DNA of 64,000 nt from Thermoanaerobaculia bacterium (GCA_945787635.1 CALZIK010000089.1:1-64000); one strand, 5' to 3'; positions 27,032-36,712 are shown, counted from the stretch's first letter. Made by a program: numbers and translations. Notes: generated by a model from the letters alone, not told the origin.

Positions 27032-27940
27032 ATGAAGGTTGCGATCTCCGGCGGTACCGGTCTCATCGGCCGCGCCCTGGCAGCCCGGTTGCTCGGGGCG
27101 GGCAAGAGCGTCGTGGTCTTGAGCCGCCGGCCCGCGGCGGTGAAGGAGCTGCCGGCAGGAGCCCAGGTGTCAGCCTGGGACTGTCGGTCGGCCGGCCAAC
27201 TCCTGCCCCTCCTCGACGAGGTTGATGCCTTCGTGCATCTCGCGGGCGAGAACATTGGTGCCGGACGCTGGACCGCCGAGCGAAAGGAGAGAATCCGCGC
27301 GAGCCGTGTCGCGTCCACGGTGGCGTTGGTCAAGGCGTTCGAAACCTCGCAGGCGCCACCCAGCGTGCTGGTGCAGGGCTCGGCGGTGGGCTTCTACGGC
27401 ACCGAGGCCGAGGGTGCTGTCGACGAGACCGCTCCGGCTGGCGATGACTTCTTGGCCGGTGTCTGTCGGGAGTGGGAGGAGGCGGGAGCCCCGGTTGCGG
27501 AGCTGGGCGTGAGGCGGGTGATCGCAAGAACCGGTGTGGTCTTCGCCGCCGAGGATGGCGCGCTGCCCAGAATCGTGATGCCCTTCCGGCTGTTTGCCGG
27601 CGGGCCCGTCGGCCGCGGAGACCAGGTTCTCTCCTGGATTCACCTGGAGGACGAGGTCGGTGCGATCGCGCACTTGGTCGACGATCAAGGCGCCGAGGGC
27701 GCCTTCAACCTGACGGCGCCCGAGCCGGTCACCAATCGACGGCTGGCGCGGGTGCTCGGCAGGGTGCTCGGCCGGCCGAGTTTCGTGCCGACACCAGCCT
27801 TCGCCTTGCGCCTGGCGCTCGGAGAGATGTCCACTCTGGTGCTCGACGGCCAGCGCGCGGTGCCCGCGCGCCTGATCGAGCGCGGTTACGAGTTTCGATT
27901 CCCGCAGCTCGAGCCGGCGCTTCGGGACTTGCTTTCCTGA
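27032..27940 (+). CDS. TIGR01777 family epimerase (YfcH-like)
   Basis: 302 residues from the ATG at 27032 (MKVAISGGTGLIGRALAARL); the in-frame ATG at 26972 would overlap the ABC gene and add 20 unrelated residues. Extended SDR fold with GGTGLIG nucleotide-binding loop, VHLAGENIGAGRWT near 78-92, RVAST, GSAVGFYG (Tyr of the active site) and WIHLEDEVGAI near 205. Cofactor and substrate are unknown for the family. It is followed 10 bp later by an SRPBCC gene; in other bacteria the two domains occur fused in one protein. Confidence 0.9.
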   Translation: MKVAISGGTGLIGRALAARLLGAGKSVVVLSRRPAAVKELPAGAQVSAWDCRSAGQLLPLLDEVDAFVHLAGENIGAGRWTAERKERIRASRVASTVALVKAFETSQAPPSVLVQGSAVGFYGTEAEGAVDETAPAGDDFLAGVCREWEEAGAPVAELGVRRVIARTGVVFAAEDGALPRIVMPFRLFAGGPVGRGDQVLSWIHLEDEVGAIAHLVDDQGAEGAFNLTAPEPVTNRRLARVLGRVLGRPSFVPTPAFALRLALGEMSTLVLDGQRAVPARLIERGYEFRFPQLEPALRDLLS

Positions 27941-27950
27941 GGGAGGATCC

Positions 27951-28415
27951 GTGGAGGGAATACGGCAGGGCGACATCCCCGGCGTCCAGCTGAGGCGCCG
28001 CCAGCTGGTGCTCGGAATGACGCCCGCGGGACTGTGGCCCCACCTGGCCGAGCCGGTCAAGTTGAGTCAGTGGCTCGCGGACCGCGTTCGTTCCGAGCCG
28101 GGGCCTCCGGTCGTGTTCCGGCTCGAGACCGACCAACCGAACGACTCGGCGCGAGAAGAGTACGCCGAAGTCGTCGAGTGGTCTCCGCCGCGAAGGATGG
28201 TCCTGGGCTTCCGAGAGCTCCATGCCGACTGGAGGTCGGCCACCTCGCTGACCCTCGAGTTGCATCCGGTCGCGCAGGGTTGCGAGGTCATGGTTTTCCA
28301 GGAGGGCTTTCAGCAGCTTCCACTATCGCTCGGGCTGACCGTCTGGGAGCGCTCGCGGTTGCGATGGACGGCCGCTTTGGGACGCCTGGCGCAGCTGGCG
28401 GAACTGGCTTCCTAG
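27951..28415 (+). CDS. SRPBCC (START/AHSA1-like) small-ligand-binding protein
   Basis: 154 residues, GTG start after a GAGGGAGG-like site overlapping the previous stop. The pattern (RRRQLVLGMTPAGLWPHLAEPVKLSQWLA, then REEYAEVVEWSPPRRMVLGF, then EVMVFQEGF) fits the AHSA1/SRPBCC helix-grip fold with a hydrophobic cavity. Ligand unknown. Coupling with the YfcH-like gene suggests they act together. Its stop overlaps the end of the convergent HD gene by 4 bp. Confidence 0.72.
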   Translation: MEGIRQGDIPGVQLRRRQLVLGMTPAGLWPHLAEPVKLSQWLADRVRSEPGPPVVFRLETDQPNDSAREEYAEVVEWSPPRRMVLGFRELHADWRSATSLTLELHPVAQGCEVMVFQEGFQQLPLSLGLTVWERSRLRWTAALGRLAQLAELAS

Positions 28416-29620
28416 CGGCTCCACGCCGCGCCGATGGACGCGGCCACCTGGTCGCGAACGTCGGGCGGAGTGTAGACGCGGAACCGTTCGATTCGCGCGA
28501 GATGCCGGATGAACTGGCTGGACTCTTCCATCGAGCGCAACGAGCCGTCGGAGTGGCGCACCAGAACACGAGACTGACCCAGGCGGTGCGGGTCCTTGGC
28601 TGAGTTAGAGACCAGCAGCCGATGCTCGCCGAACTGCCGGCGCACCTCGGCCAGCAGAGCGGTGAACCGGTCCCGTTCCTCGCGCGTCAGGTGCTCGTCT
28701 GTTTCGAAGGCCAACCGGTAGTAGAGACGGTCGACGACCGCCCGCGCGTGCGGACTGCCGGACTCACGCATCAGCGCCATGGTGGAAACGTCGTCGTGCC
28801 CGAGAAAGGTCTTCGCCGCCGACGGCCACTGCCGGTTCTGCTCCGACAGCCATTCGTTGAAATGCAGCTCCAGAGCCTTGACGGTGAGGTTGAAGTAGAC
28901 CTGGGTAAACATGTAGTAGCGGGCCATGACCAGCGCTTCGAGTGCGTGGACACCTCCTTCTTCGACACCGAGGCCCCAATCGCCGGTTTCAGGGTCTTCT
29001 ATCGGCTCCATGGTCTCGAGGATCCGGGCGAGGTCGTAATTGCCGTACCGCACGCCGCAATACAAACTGTCGCGCAACAGATAGTCCATCTTGTCGACAT
29101 CGAGCTCACCGGAGATCACCTGGGCGCAGAGCCGCCGGCGGGGTTCCTCGGGTTTGCCCAGCAGCTCGCAAACGTCCTGCGCGGTGATGCCGTCGCCGAA
29201 GTCGGCGAAGATTCTGACCACGTCGTCGGTGAGCAGAATGCGCCGGGTCATTTCCTCATGGTCGATGCCGTCCTCGAAAAGATCCTCGGCCGAATGGCTG
29301 AAAGGCGCATGGCCGACGTCGTGCACCAGAGCCGCGACCCGCAAAAGGCGGCGTTCGACGGAGGATTGTCCCGGTGTCAACAAGTCGGGAGCCTTGGCCG
29401 CCAGGGCGTCGTAGACCCGCCCGGCCAGGTGCATGGCGCCGAGAACGTGACTGAATCGGCTGTGCTCGGCTCCCGGAAAGACCAGGTAGGCGAATCCGAG
29501 CTGATGAATCCAGCGCAGGCGCTGCACCGGCAGGCTATTGATCAGCGCGTGTTCGAGCGGGTCGGCGTGGATGAAGCCGTGGATCGGATCGCGGTACGAG
29601 GCCTGCCGCTGAAGGGTCAC
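28412..29620 (-). CDS. HD-domain phosphohydrolase (dNTPase-like)
   Basis: 402 residues from a GTG at 29620, which sits 11 bp after the symporter stop; the frame stays open upstream to 29953 but that part is the shadow of the symporter gene. RDPIHGFIHADPLEHALINSL opens the domain; HSRFSHVLGAMHLA (His ligands) and AALVHDVGHAPFSHSAE (HD motif) make up the metal site, with ELDVDKMDYLLRD the third region. Related proteins are dNTP triphosphohydrolases or (p)ppGpp-binding hydrolases. The nucleotide substrate is not known. Confidence 0.82.
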   Translation of the reverse strand: MTLQRQASYRDPIHGFIHADPLEHALINSLPVQRLRWIHQLGFAYLVFPGAEHSRFSHVLGAMHLAGRVYDALAAKAPDLLTPGQSSVERRLLRVAALVHDVGHAPFSHSAEDLFEDGIDHEEMTRRILLTDDVVRIFADFGDGITAQDVCELLGKPEEPRRRLCAQVISGELDVDKMDYLLRDSLYCGVRYGNYDLARILETMEPIEDPETGDWGLGVEEGGVHALEALVMARYYMFTQVYFNLTVKALELHFNEWLSEQNRQWPSAAKTFLGHDDVSTMALMRESGSPHARAVVDRLYYRLAFETDEHLTREERDRFTALLAEVRRQFGEHRLLVSNSAKDPHRLGQSRVLVRHSDGSLRSMEESSQFIRHLARIERFRVYTPPDVRDQVAASIGAAWSR

Positions 29621-29631
29621 CGGCGTTGTGC

Positions 29632-30879
29632 TCAGGCCGCGACAGCGGTGTCGACCTCTTCGCCTTCTGATTTGGCGATGATCGCTGCGCCGCACGAGTC
29701 GCTGAAGATGTTGATCGCGGTACGGTACATGTCCAGTGGCCGATCGACCGCGAGCATCGCTCCGACGATGACGTCGACCTCGGGTCCGCGCAGGTTGACC
29801 GCTTCGAGAACGATGAAAATCACCACCAGACCCGCCGAAGGCACGGCGGCCGCCCCGATCGAGGCCAGCAGAGCGGTGAGCACCACTACCATCTGCGCTC
29901 CGATGGTAAGGTCGACGCCGAGCACCTGCGCGATGAAGAGCACGCCGGCGCATTCGTAGAGCGCGGTCCCGTCCATGTTGATCGTGGCGCCCATCGGCAA
30001 CACGAACGACGAGATGCGATTGGAGACCCCTACCTTCTTCTCGACGTTCGAGATCGTCACCGGCAGGGTCGCGGCAGATGAGCTCGTCGAAAACGCCATG
30101 AGGAGGGCATCCATCATGTTGCGAAAATGGATCTGCGGTTTGATGCGGCCGAGCAGGATCAGAATCAGCGGCAGGGTTACGAACAGATGCACGGTCAGGC
30201 TGATCGCGATGGTCAGCATGTACATGCCCAGCGCCCGGAAGGACTCGAGCCCGGACGTTCCGACGAGCCGCGTGATCAGCCCGAACACTCCGAGCGGCAA
30301 GAACACGATGATCCCGGCGGTGAGCTTCATCATCGCCTGAAACCCCGCGTCGAAGACCTCGACCAGCACCGTTCGGGGCTTTTCGGGGAGGTGCGCGAGT
30401 GCCATCCCGAACACGATGCAGAAGAAGATCACCGAGAGCATCTTCGACTCGGAGGCGGCGCCGAAGAAGTTCTCCGGCACGACGTCGAGCAAGACGTCGA
30501 TTGGGGAGCTCGGAGCCGCCAACTCGGGTAGCGTGGCTTGCTGGGCGCTGCCCATATTGGCGCCCACGCCGGGCTTGATGAGGTTGACCGCGAACAGACC
30601 AGCCAGGATGGCCAGGGCGCTGGTCAGAACGTAGTAGCCCAGCGTTTTGCCGAAGAGGCGCCCCAGATCCCGTCCACCGCCGATCGAGGCCACTCCTGAC
30701 ACGATCGAAGTGATGATCAGCGGCACGATGATCATCTTGAGCAACGAGATGAACAGCGTGCCGAGCCAGCCGACCTTGCCGACCACTGCTTCGCCGCCCG
30801 CGAGGCCGGTGGCGATGCCGACGGCCATGGCGATCAGGATCTGCCAGTGCAGCTTCCTGTACCAGCGTTGATTTTCCAT
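29632..30879 (-). CDS. Dicarboxylate/amino acid:cation symporter (GltP/DctA family)
   Basis: 415 residues, eight-helix sodium- or proton-coupled symporter of the inner membrane. Diagnostic motifs are the HP1 serine-rich loop SSSAATLPVT near 275, the TM7 NMDGTALYE near 315, and ASIGAAAVPSAG in HP2 near 355, followed by the substrate-binding DRPLDMYRTAINIFSD in TM8. Glutamate, aspartate or C4-dicarboxylates are the likely substrates. It precedes the HD gene by 11 bp on the same strand. Confidence 0.92.
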   Translation of the reverse strand: MENQRWYRKLHWQILIAMAVGIATGLAGGEAVVGKVGWLGTLFISLLKMIIVPLIITSIVSGVASIGGGRDLGRLFGKTLGYYVLTSALAILAGLFAVNLIKPGVGANMGSAQQATLPELAAPSSPIDVLLDVVPENFFGAASESKMLSVIFFCIVFGMALAHLPEKPRTVLVEVFDAGFQAMMKLTAGIIVFLPLGVFGLITRLVGTSGLESFRALGMYMLTIAISLTVHLFVTLPLILILLGRIKPQIHFRNMMDALLMAFSTSSSAATLPVTISNVEKKVGVSNRISSFVLPMGATINMDGTALYECAGVLFIAQVLGVDLTIGAQMVVVLTALLASIGAAAVPSAGLVVIFIVLEAVNLRGPEVDVIVGAMLAVDRPLDMYRTAINIFSDSCGAAIIAKSEGEEVDTAVAA

Positions 30880-30994
30880 TCGCGGTCAGACCCTACGGCA
30901 AGCGCGGGGCGGTTGCAAACGGGTTCGGAGTCGGGAGGAGGGAGCGCCTCAGCGCCGCGCGAACGGCGGGCGCGCTCGATTGGGCGCGGCCGAG

Positions 30995-31153
30995 CTAGCC
31001 ACTCTTGGAGGACGCCTTATCCGCATCTGCGTCGTCGCCCTCTTGGGAGCTTCCGCATTTGGGGCAGGCAGCGTCGTTCTTACCGAGGTCGTAGTACTTG
31101 GTGCCGCAACTCGGGCATTCGTGTTTGGATCCAAGTTCGATTGTGGCTGACAT
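30995..31153 (-). CDS. FYDLN-type zinc ribbon, 52 residues
   Basis: Short gene: MSATIELGSKHECPSCG, then TKYYDLGKNDAACPKCG, then an acidic Asp/Ser/Lys tail. Two CPxCG knuckles 15 residues apart plus the YYDL motif match the FYDLN_acid (TIGR02300-like) family, normally about 100-130 residues with a long acidic tail; this one has a tail of only about 18. Function unknown. The start follows a GTAGCCG stretch without a strong ribosome site. It lies 115 bp upstream of the symporter, possibly co-transcribed. Confidence 0.75.
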   Translation of the reverse strand: MSATIELGSKHECPSCGTKYYDLGKNDAACPKCGSSQEGDDADADKASSKSG

Positions 31154-31300
31154 CGGCTACCCCTCGCTGCCTGTGGAGCGGGAAGGTAGCATTCGCCCCA
31201 GGGGGTGTCAAGGTGGCCCGGCCCCGTGAGCGCGCAAAGGCCCCACGGCGTTCTTGGGAGCCGGTCGGCCAGCCTGGGGTGACCCCAGAGGCGCGGGCTC

Positions 31301-31366
31301 TCAGTCCGACCAGAGGAAGCCGGTGAGAAAGTTGATGAGGTCGGAAACGTTGAGAATGGTGAACAT
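31301..31366 (-). CDS. Candidate 21-residue hydrophobic peptide
   Basis: An ATG at 31366 opens MFTILNVSDLINFLTGFLWSD. AAGGGAG ends 8 nt upstream of the start, a strong Shine-Dalgarno at good spacing. The peptide is hydrophobic and could form an amphipathic membrane helix. It lies 15 nt after the stop of another short ORF and is followed by a palindrome. Possibilities are a membrane micropeptide, a leader peptide controlling downstream genes, or chance. Confidence 0.4.
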   Translation of the reverse strand: MFTILNVSDLINFLTGFLWSD

Positions 31367-31381
31367 GTCGCTTACTCCCTT

Positions 31382-31444
31382 CTAGAGGCTCAGGGGAACC
31401 TTGTGTTCCGTCTCTTGGAATAGAGCAGGCTCTGTGCCAGCCAT
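31382..31444 (-). CDS. Candidate 20-residue peptide upstream of the hydrophobic one
   Basis: An ATG at 31444 opens MAGTEPALFQETEHKVPLSL and is preceded by AAGGAAAAGAA, a reasonable ribosome site. It ends 15 nt before the next ATG. No homology recognised. Listed because it is arranged in tandem with the 31301-31366 ORF; alone it would be weak. Confidence 0.25.
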   Translation of the reverse strand: MAGTEPALFQETEHKVPLSL

Positions 31445-31606
31445 TTCTTTTCCTTGACTGAAACGGAAAGAACTGAAAACAGGACACTTACGCTCAGAGC
31501 GAAGCGGCGGTGCGGTTTCAAAAACGGTTGCGAGCAGGAGTAGGCGCCACTTTTTCGGCGAAAGCGACCAAAGAAGCGGCGGGCCGGGATCTTGCAGAAC
31601 GGAGCC

Positions 31607-31635
31607 TTGCCGCGCTCTGGGGGAGCGGTTAGGAT
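31607..31635 (+). promoter_or_regulatory. Putative lolA promoter
   Basis: TTGCCG (31607-31612) and TAGGAT (31630-31635) with 17-bp spacing lie 30 bp upstream of the lolA ATG. Each box has two mismatches to the sigma-70 consensus. Confidence 0.35.
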
Positions 31636-31665
31636 GAGCGCCCCCCGGTTCGCGGCCGAGGAACC

Positions 31666-32403
31666 ATGCATCGAATCCTCTCCATTTTCGGCCTCCTGTC
31701 GCTCGCCTTGGGGTCGGTGGGCTACTGCGGAGAGCTGTCCGCCGAGGCCGGCGCCAGTCCGTTCGATCGGAGTCTGTCCCCGTCCCAGCGCCTCGAAGCG
31801 CTCGCCGAGAGGGTTCGCCTGGCGCACGAGTCGCTCGAAACGTTGGAAGCGGACTTCTCCCAGGTCAAGGAGAGCGGCTTGCTTCTGGAGCCGGACCGCG
31901 CGAGCGGGCAGTTCTCGTACAGCGCCCCGGACAAGGTCCGCTGGGAGTATCTGAATCCGGATCCGATCTCGCTGGTCATCGCCGACAGCACGATGACCAC
32001 CTGGTATCACGATATCGGTCAGGTCGAACAGGCAGCCGTAGGAGCTCAGGCCGATCGCGTCCTGCGCTATCTGGGCGCCGGAACGTCGCTCGACAGACTG
32101 TTGGAGTACTTCACCGTCACTCTGCGGGTGGCTCCCGAGGAAGACGAGCCCTTGAAACTCAAGCTCTCCCCTCGGTTCGAGCGGGTCGCCAAGCGGATTC
32201 GAGAGATGGAGCTGTGGCTCGATCCGGATCTGTTCCTGCCGGTCCGCCTTCGCTACGTGGAGGGTGACGGAGACGTGACCGAGTACCGATTCGCGAACTT
32301 CCGCAGGAACGAGGGCATCGAGGCGAGTCGGTTCGAGCTCGAGTGGCCCGAAGAGGTCGAGGTCAGGCTGATTCGCCTCAACGGCCGCGCCGGGGCTCCC
32401 TGA
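31666..32403 (+). CDS. lolA: Outer-membrane lipoprotein carrier protein LolA
   Basis: 245 residues with an N-terminal signal peptide (about 1-21, ending GYC/GELSAEA). The mature chain carries LETLEADFSQVKESGLLLEP, SGQFSYSAPDKVRWEYLNPDP and a series of beta strands ending EYRFANFRRNEGIEASRFE, all typical of the LolA half-barrel. It ferries lipoproteins through the periplasm from LolCDE to the outer membrane, consistent with the many lipoproteins in this window. A putative promoter lies directly upstream; tgt follows after 51 bp. Confidence 0.88.
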   Translation: MHRILSIFGLLSLALGSVGYCGELSAEAGASPFDRSLSPSQRLEALAERVRLAHESLETLEADFSQVKESGLLLEPDRASGQFSYSAPDKVRWEYLNPDPISLVIADSTMTTWYHDIGQVEQAAVGAQADRVLRYLGAGTSLDRLLEYFTVTLRVAPEEDEPLKLKLSPRFERVAKRIREMELWLDPDLFLPVRLRYVEGDGDVTEYRFANFRRNEGIEASRFELEWPEEVEVRLIRLNGRAGAP

Positions 32404-32454
32404 AGCCGCCGAAACCCGCTGCCCCTCTGAGCTCCTGAGCGCCACCCGAACTGA

Positions 32455-33597
<1,143 letters not shown>

Positions 33598-33605
33598 GTT
33601 TCTCG

Positions 33606-33908
33606 ATGCTTGCTCTTGCCCAGGCGGCGGCCCAGCCGAGCCCGTTCCTGCAACTGGTACCGATCGTCCTTATCTTCGGTATCTTCTATTTTCTGCTGAT
33701 CGCGCCGATGCGCAAGCGCCAGAAGGCGCTTCAGCGCATGATCGAGGAGCTTGAGAAGGGAGACCGGGTGGTCACCTCGGGCGGCCTGCACGGAGAGGTC
33801 GCCGCTCTGGTTGGCAACGCCGTCCTGCTCAAGGTGGCCGACAACATCAAGGTCAAGGTTTCGAAGTCGGCGATCGCTGCGCTGCAGGAATCGGAGAGCG
33901 ACGGCTGA
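33606..33908 (+). CDS. yajC: Preprotein translocase accessory subunit YajC
   Basis: 100 residues from the ATG at 33606; an in-frame TTG at 33594 overlaps tgt and would add four residues. One membrane helix (about 16-33, VPIVLIFGIFYFLLIAP) is followed by MRKRQKALQRMIEELEKGDRVVTSGGLHGEV, the YajC signature region. It associates with SecDF at the inner membrane. Two bases separate its stop from secD. Confidence 0.94.
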   Translation: MLALAQAAAQPSPFLQLVPIVLIFGIFYFLLIAPMRKRQKALQRMIEELEKGDRVVTSGGLHGEVAALVGNAVLLKVADNIKVKVSKSAIAALQESESDG

Positions 33909-33910
33909 AT

Positions 33911-35485
33911 ATGAAGAAGGGGCTACTCTGGAAGGGGCTGCTGATCGGCGCGATAGTGCTCGTGGGCGCGCTTTCGGCCTATCCCCTGCAGGAGAAGATC
34001 AAGCTTGGCCTCGACCTGCGCGGCGGAACCTATCTGGTGCTTCGGGTCGAGGTCGAAGATGCGCTCGGCGCCGAGACCGACAAGGACACCGCTCGACTGG
34101 TGCAGGAGCTTCGCGATCGGAGCGTCGCTACCGCCAGCGCGACCAGAACCTCTTCGACGGAATTCGATCTGCTGGGCGTCGGTACCGATCGATCGAGCGA
34201 CATCTCGGAGATCGCCGAGGAGTTCCTGCCCGGATGGGACTACCAGCGGCGCGCGGACCGCGTCGGGTTCAGAATGAAGCCGCAGAACGAGAGCACGATC
34301 GCGAACCAGTCGGTCAAGCAGGCGCTCGAGACCATCAGGAACCGGGTCGACGCGTTCGGCGTCTCCGAGCCCACCATTCAACGCCAGGGGCTCGAGGGCA
34401 ACCGCATCGTGGTTCAGCTGCCGGGTGTCGACGATCCGGAGCGGGTCAAGAAACTCATCAAGAACACGGCGTTCCTGGACTTTCGCCTGGTGGCGTTTCC
34501 GCCCGACGGCGGGGGAGTCCAGTCGCGCGAGCAGATCCTCGGCAACTACGGCGGCAGCCTGCCCGATGACGTCGAGATTCTCGAGGGCCCGATTCGCGAC
34601 AGCAGCGGCGACCTCGTCGGCGTCCAGTACTACGGAGTCGAGAAGCGCTCGGTGATCACCGGCAGGGATCTGAAGGACGCGCGGCCGGGACTGGGCGACT
34701 TCAATCAACCGATCGTCAACTTCTTCCTGACCCACGACGGCGGCAAGAGATTCGGAGAGATCACTGGCGACAACATCGGGCGCGGTCTGGCGATCGTTCT
34801 CGACGGCAAGGTGCGCTCTGCACCGACTATTCGGGCGAAGATCAGCGATAGCGGGATGATCGAGGGCTCGTTTACCCGCCAAGAGGTAGAGGACCTATCT
34901 ACCGTGCTCAAGTCGGGTGCTCTGCCGGCGGCGATCACCTATCTCGAGGAGCGCACTGTGGGGCCGTCCCTCGGACAGGACTCCATCGACCAGGGGCTCA
35001 AGGCGGGCCTCCTGGGAATGGCTCTGGTGGTCTTGACGATGTTCGTGGTCTACAAGGCCACCGGAATGAACGCGATTGTGGCCCTGGCGCTCAACATCAT
35101 CCTGATATTCGGCGCCCTGGCCTACTTCGGCGCCACGTTGACCCTGCCTGGAATCGCCGGCATCGTTCTCACCATCGGCATGGCCGTGGACGCCAACGTG
35201 CTCGTCTTCGAGCGGATTCGCGAAGAGCTGAGGCACGGCAGGACGGTCAAGTCGGCCATCGACGCCGGTTTCGGCAAGGCGCTCTCTTCGGTTCTTGATG
35301 CCAACATCACGACCTTGCTCGCGGCGCTTTTCCTCTTCCAGTTCGGAACCGGGCCGATTCGGGGCTTCGCGGTCACGCTATCGGTCGGCATCTTCGCGTC
35401 GCTGTTCTCGGCGATCTTCGTCAGCAGGTGGCTCTTCGACCTCATTCTTTCCCGCCGCCAGCGAGTGGACCGTCTCTCGATCTGA
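33911..35485 (+). CDS. secD: Protein translocase subunit SecD
   Basis: 524 residues. N-terminal helix (5-25), then LGLDLRGGTYLVLRVEVEDA (the D1 motif), a periplasmic P1 region (about 40-340) with QALETIRNRVDAFGVSEP and ITGRDLKDARP, and a C-terminal RND-type bundle of five helices with VGPSLGQDSIDQGL, GMAVDANVLVFERIREELR and LDANITTLLAA. With SecF it uses the proton motive force to pull proteins out of the Sec channel. Sits between yajC and secF. Confidence 0.95.
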   Translation: MKKGLLWKGLLIGAIVLVGALSAYPLQEKIKLGLDLRGGTYLVLRVEVEDALGAETDKDTARLVQELRDRSVATASATRTSSTEFDLLGVGTDRSSDISEIAEEFLPGWDYQRRADRVGFRMKPQNESTIANQSVKQALETIRNRVDAFGVSEPTIQRQGLEGNRIVVQLPGVDDPERVKKLIKNTAFLDFRLVAFPPDGGGVQSREQILGNYGGSLPDDVEILEGPIRDSSGDLVGVQYYGVEKRSVITGRDLKDARPGLGDFNQPIVNFFLTHDGGKRFGEITGDNIGRGLAIVLDGKVRSAPTIRAKISDSGMIEGSFTRQEVEDLSTVLKSGALPAAITYLEERTVGPSLGQDSIDQGLKAGLLGMALVVLTMFVVYKATGMNAIVALALNIILIFGALAYFGATLTLPGIAGIVLTIGMAVDANVLVFERIREELRHGRTVKSAIDAGFGKALSSVLDANITTLLAALFLFQFGTGPIRGFAVTLSVGIFASLFSAIFVSRWLFDLILSRRQRVDRLSI

Positions 35486-35515
35486 GGAACCGACGGCTCT
35501 TTCGAAGGACACGAG

Positions 35516-36712
35516 ATGCAGTTTTTCGCCGATTCGAAAATCCAGTTCATGCGCTACCGGCGTTTCTGGGTGATTTTCTCGTTCGCGCTGTTGCTGCTGG
35601 CGACGGTCGAGATCTTCGTCAAGAAGCTCAACCTGGGCATCGACTTCGCCGGCGGGACGCAGCTGACCCTGAAGCTCGCGGAAGCGGCCGAGATTGAGAC
35701 GCTGCGCTCGATCGTGGCCGCGGCCGGCGTGCCCGACGCTGTGATCCAGCGCTTCGGCGTCGCCGGCGCCAACGAGGTCCTGATCAAGACGCCTTTGGTC
35801 GAAGGGTCGGAAGAGGGAAGCCAGGCGCTGGTCATCGAGGCGCTCAACCAAGAGATCGACAACCTGGGCGCGGGGCTCGACCTCAACCGTGTCGGTCGCG
35901 AGGCGGTCTCGGCGTTTCTGCTCGAGCGCGATCCTGACGGGCGGGTGCCTGAGGCGGTCGACCCCGCGGCCCTCGCGGATCCGGATCCCTACGGCCCGGT
36001 CGCGGACGCGATCCTCGACCTGCGGCGCGAAGAAGGCCTGATTGCCGGCTGGGAGCAGGTGTCGGCACTCCCCCAGGTGACTCCGCAGGCGCTGGCGGCG
36101 CTCGAAAACGGCGCCCGGCTGGGGAAGCTCTCCCTGCTCGGCGCCGAGAACGTCGGGCCCCAGATCGGATCCGAGCTGCGCAAGAAGGGGCTTCTCGCGA
36201 TCCTTTCGTCCATGCTCGGGATGCTCATCTACATCTGGTTTCGGTTCGAGCTTCGCTTTGGCGTCGGAGCGCTGGTCGCGGTTGTTCATGACGTGTTCAT
36301 TACCGTCGGCCTCTACGCCTTCGCGGGCTTCGAGTTCAACCTGACCACGATTGCCGCGTTCCTGACCTTGGTGGGCTATTCGGTCAACGACACGGTCGTG
36401 GTCTTTGATCGGGTCCGGGAGAATCTCAGACGGTCGAAGAGCCTGGACCTGGAAGAGACCATGAACCTGAGCATCAACCAGACGCTCTCGCGGACCGTGC
36501 TGACATCCGGCACCACTCTCCTGGTGGTGGGCTCGATTCTGGTTCTCGGCGGAGACGTGCTGCGGGGATTCGCGTTCATCCTGACCATCGGGGTGATCGT
36601 CGGGACCTACTCGTCGATCTACATCGCCAGCCCGTTCGCCCTGCTTTGGGAAAACTGGTTCGGACGCGGTTCGCGCGCGCGCCGGCAGGGCGCTCGCGCC
36701 GCTTCGGCCTGA
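35516..36712 (+). CDS. secF: Protein translocase subunit SecF
   Basis: 398 residues, longer than the roughly 310 of E. coli SecF. The extra length is an insertion of about 100 residues in the periplasmic P4 domain (about 95-200; includes PEAVDPAALADPDPYGPVA). Typical parts: LNLGIDFAGGTQLTLKL near 38-54, IGSELRKKGLLAILSSMLGM at the second helix, and VGYSVNDTVVVFDRVRENLRR near 290, then SINQTLSRTVLTSGTTLL. Last gene of the tgt-sec operon. Confidence 0.94.
   Translation: MQFFADSKIQFMRYRRFWVIFSFALLLLATVEIFVKKLNLGIDFAGGTQLTLKLAEAAEIETLRSIVAAAGVPDAVIQRFGVAGANEVLIKTPLVEGSEEGSQALVIEALNQEIDNLGAGLDLNRVGREAVSAFLLERDPDGRVPEAVDPAALADPDPYGPVADAILDLRREEGLIAGWEQVSALPQVTPQALAALENGARLGKLSLLGAENVGPQIGSELRKKGLLAILSSMLGMLIYIWFRFELRFGVGALVAVVHDVFITVGLYAFAGFEFNLTTIAAFLTLVGYSVNDTVVVFDRVRENLRRSKSLDLEETMNLSINQTLSRTVLTSGTTLLVVGSILVLGGDVLRGFAFILTIGVIVGTYSSIYIASPFALLWENWFGRGSRARRQGARAASA

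Larger units (their letters stand above)
31154..31665. other. Intergenic region with two candidate micro-ORFs and hairpins
   Basis: 512 bp between the FYDLN-type gene and lolA. It holds two tandem short ORFs on the minus strand (listed separately), a 15-bp palindrome CTGGGGTGACCCCAG (31274-31288) just downstream of the second one, and the lolA promoter. The remainder, 31445-31606, shows nothing I recognise. Confidence 0.5.

Noticed and set aside
29621-29953. N-terminal extension of the HD hydrolase
   Set aside because: The extra 111 residues are Arg/Gly/His-rich and lie antiparallel in frame to the symporter coding sequence; family similarity begins just after the GTG at 29620.
31274-31288. 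Palindrome CTGGGGTGACCCCAG as a terminator
   Set aside because: Six-bp stem without a T-run on either strand; may be structural, but not supported as a terminator.
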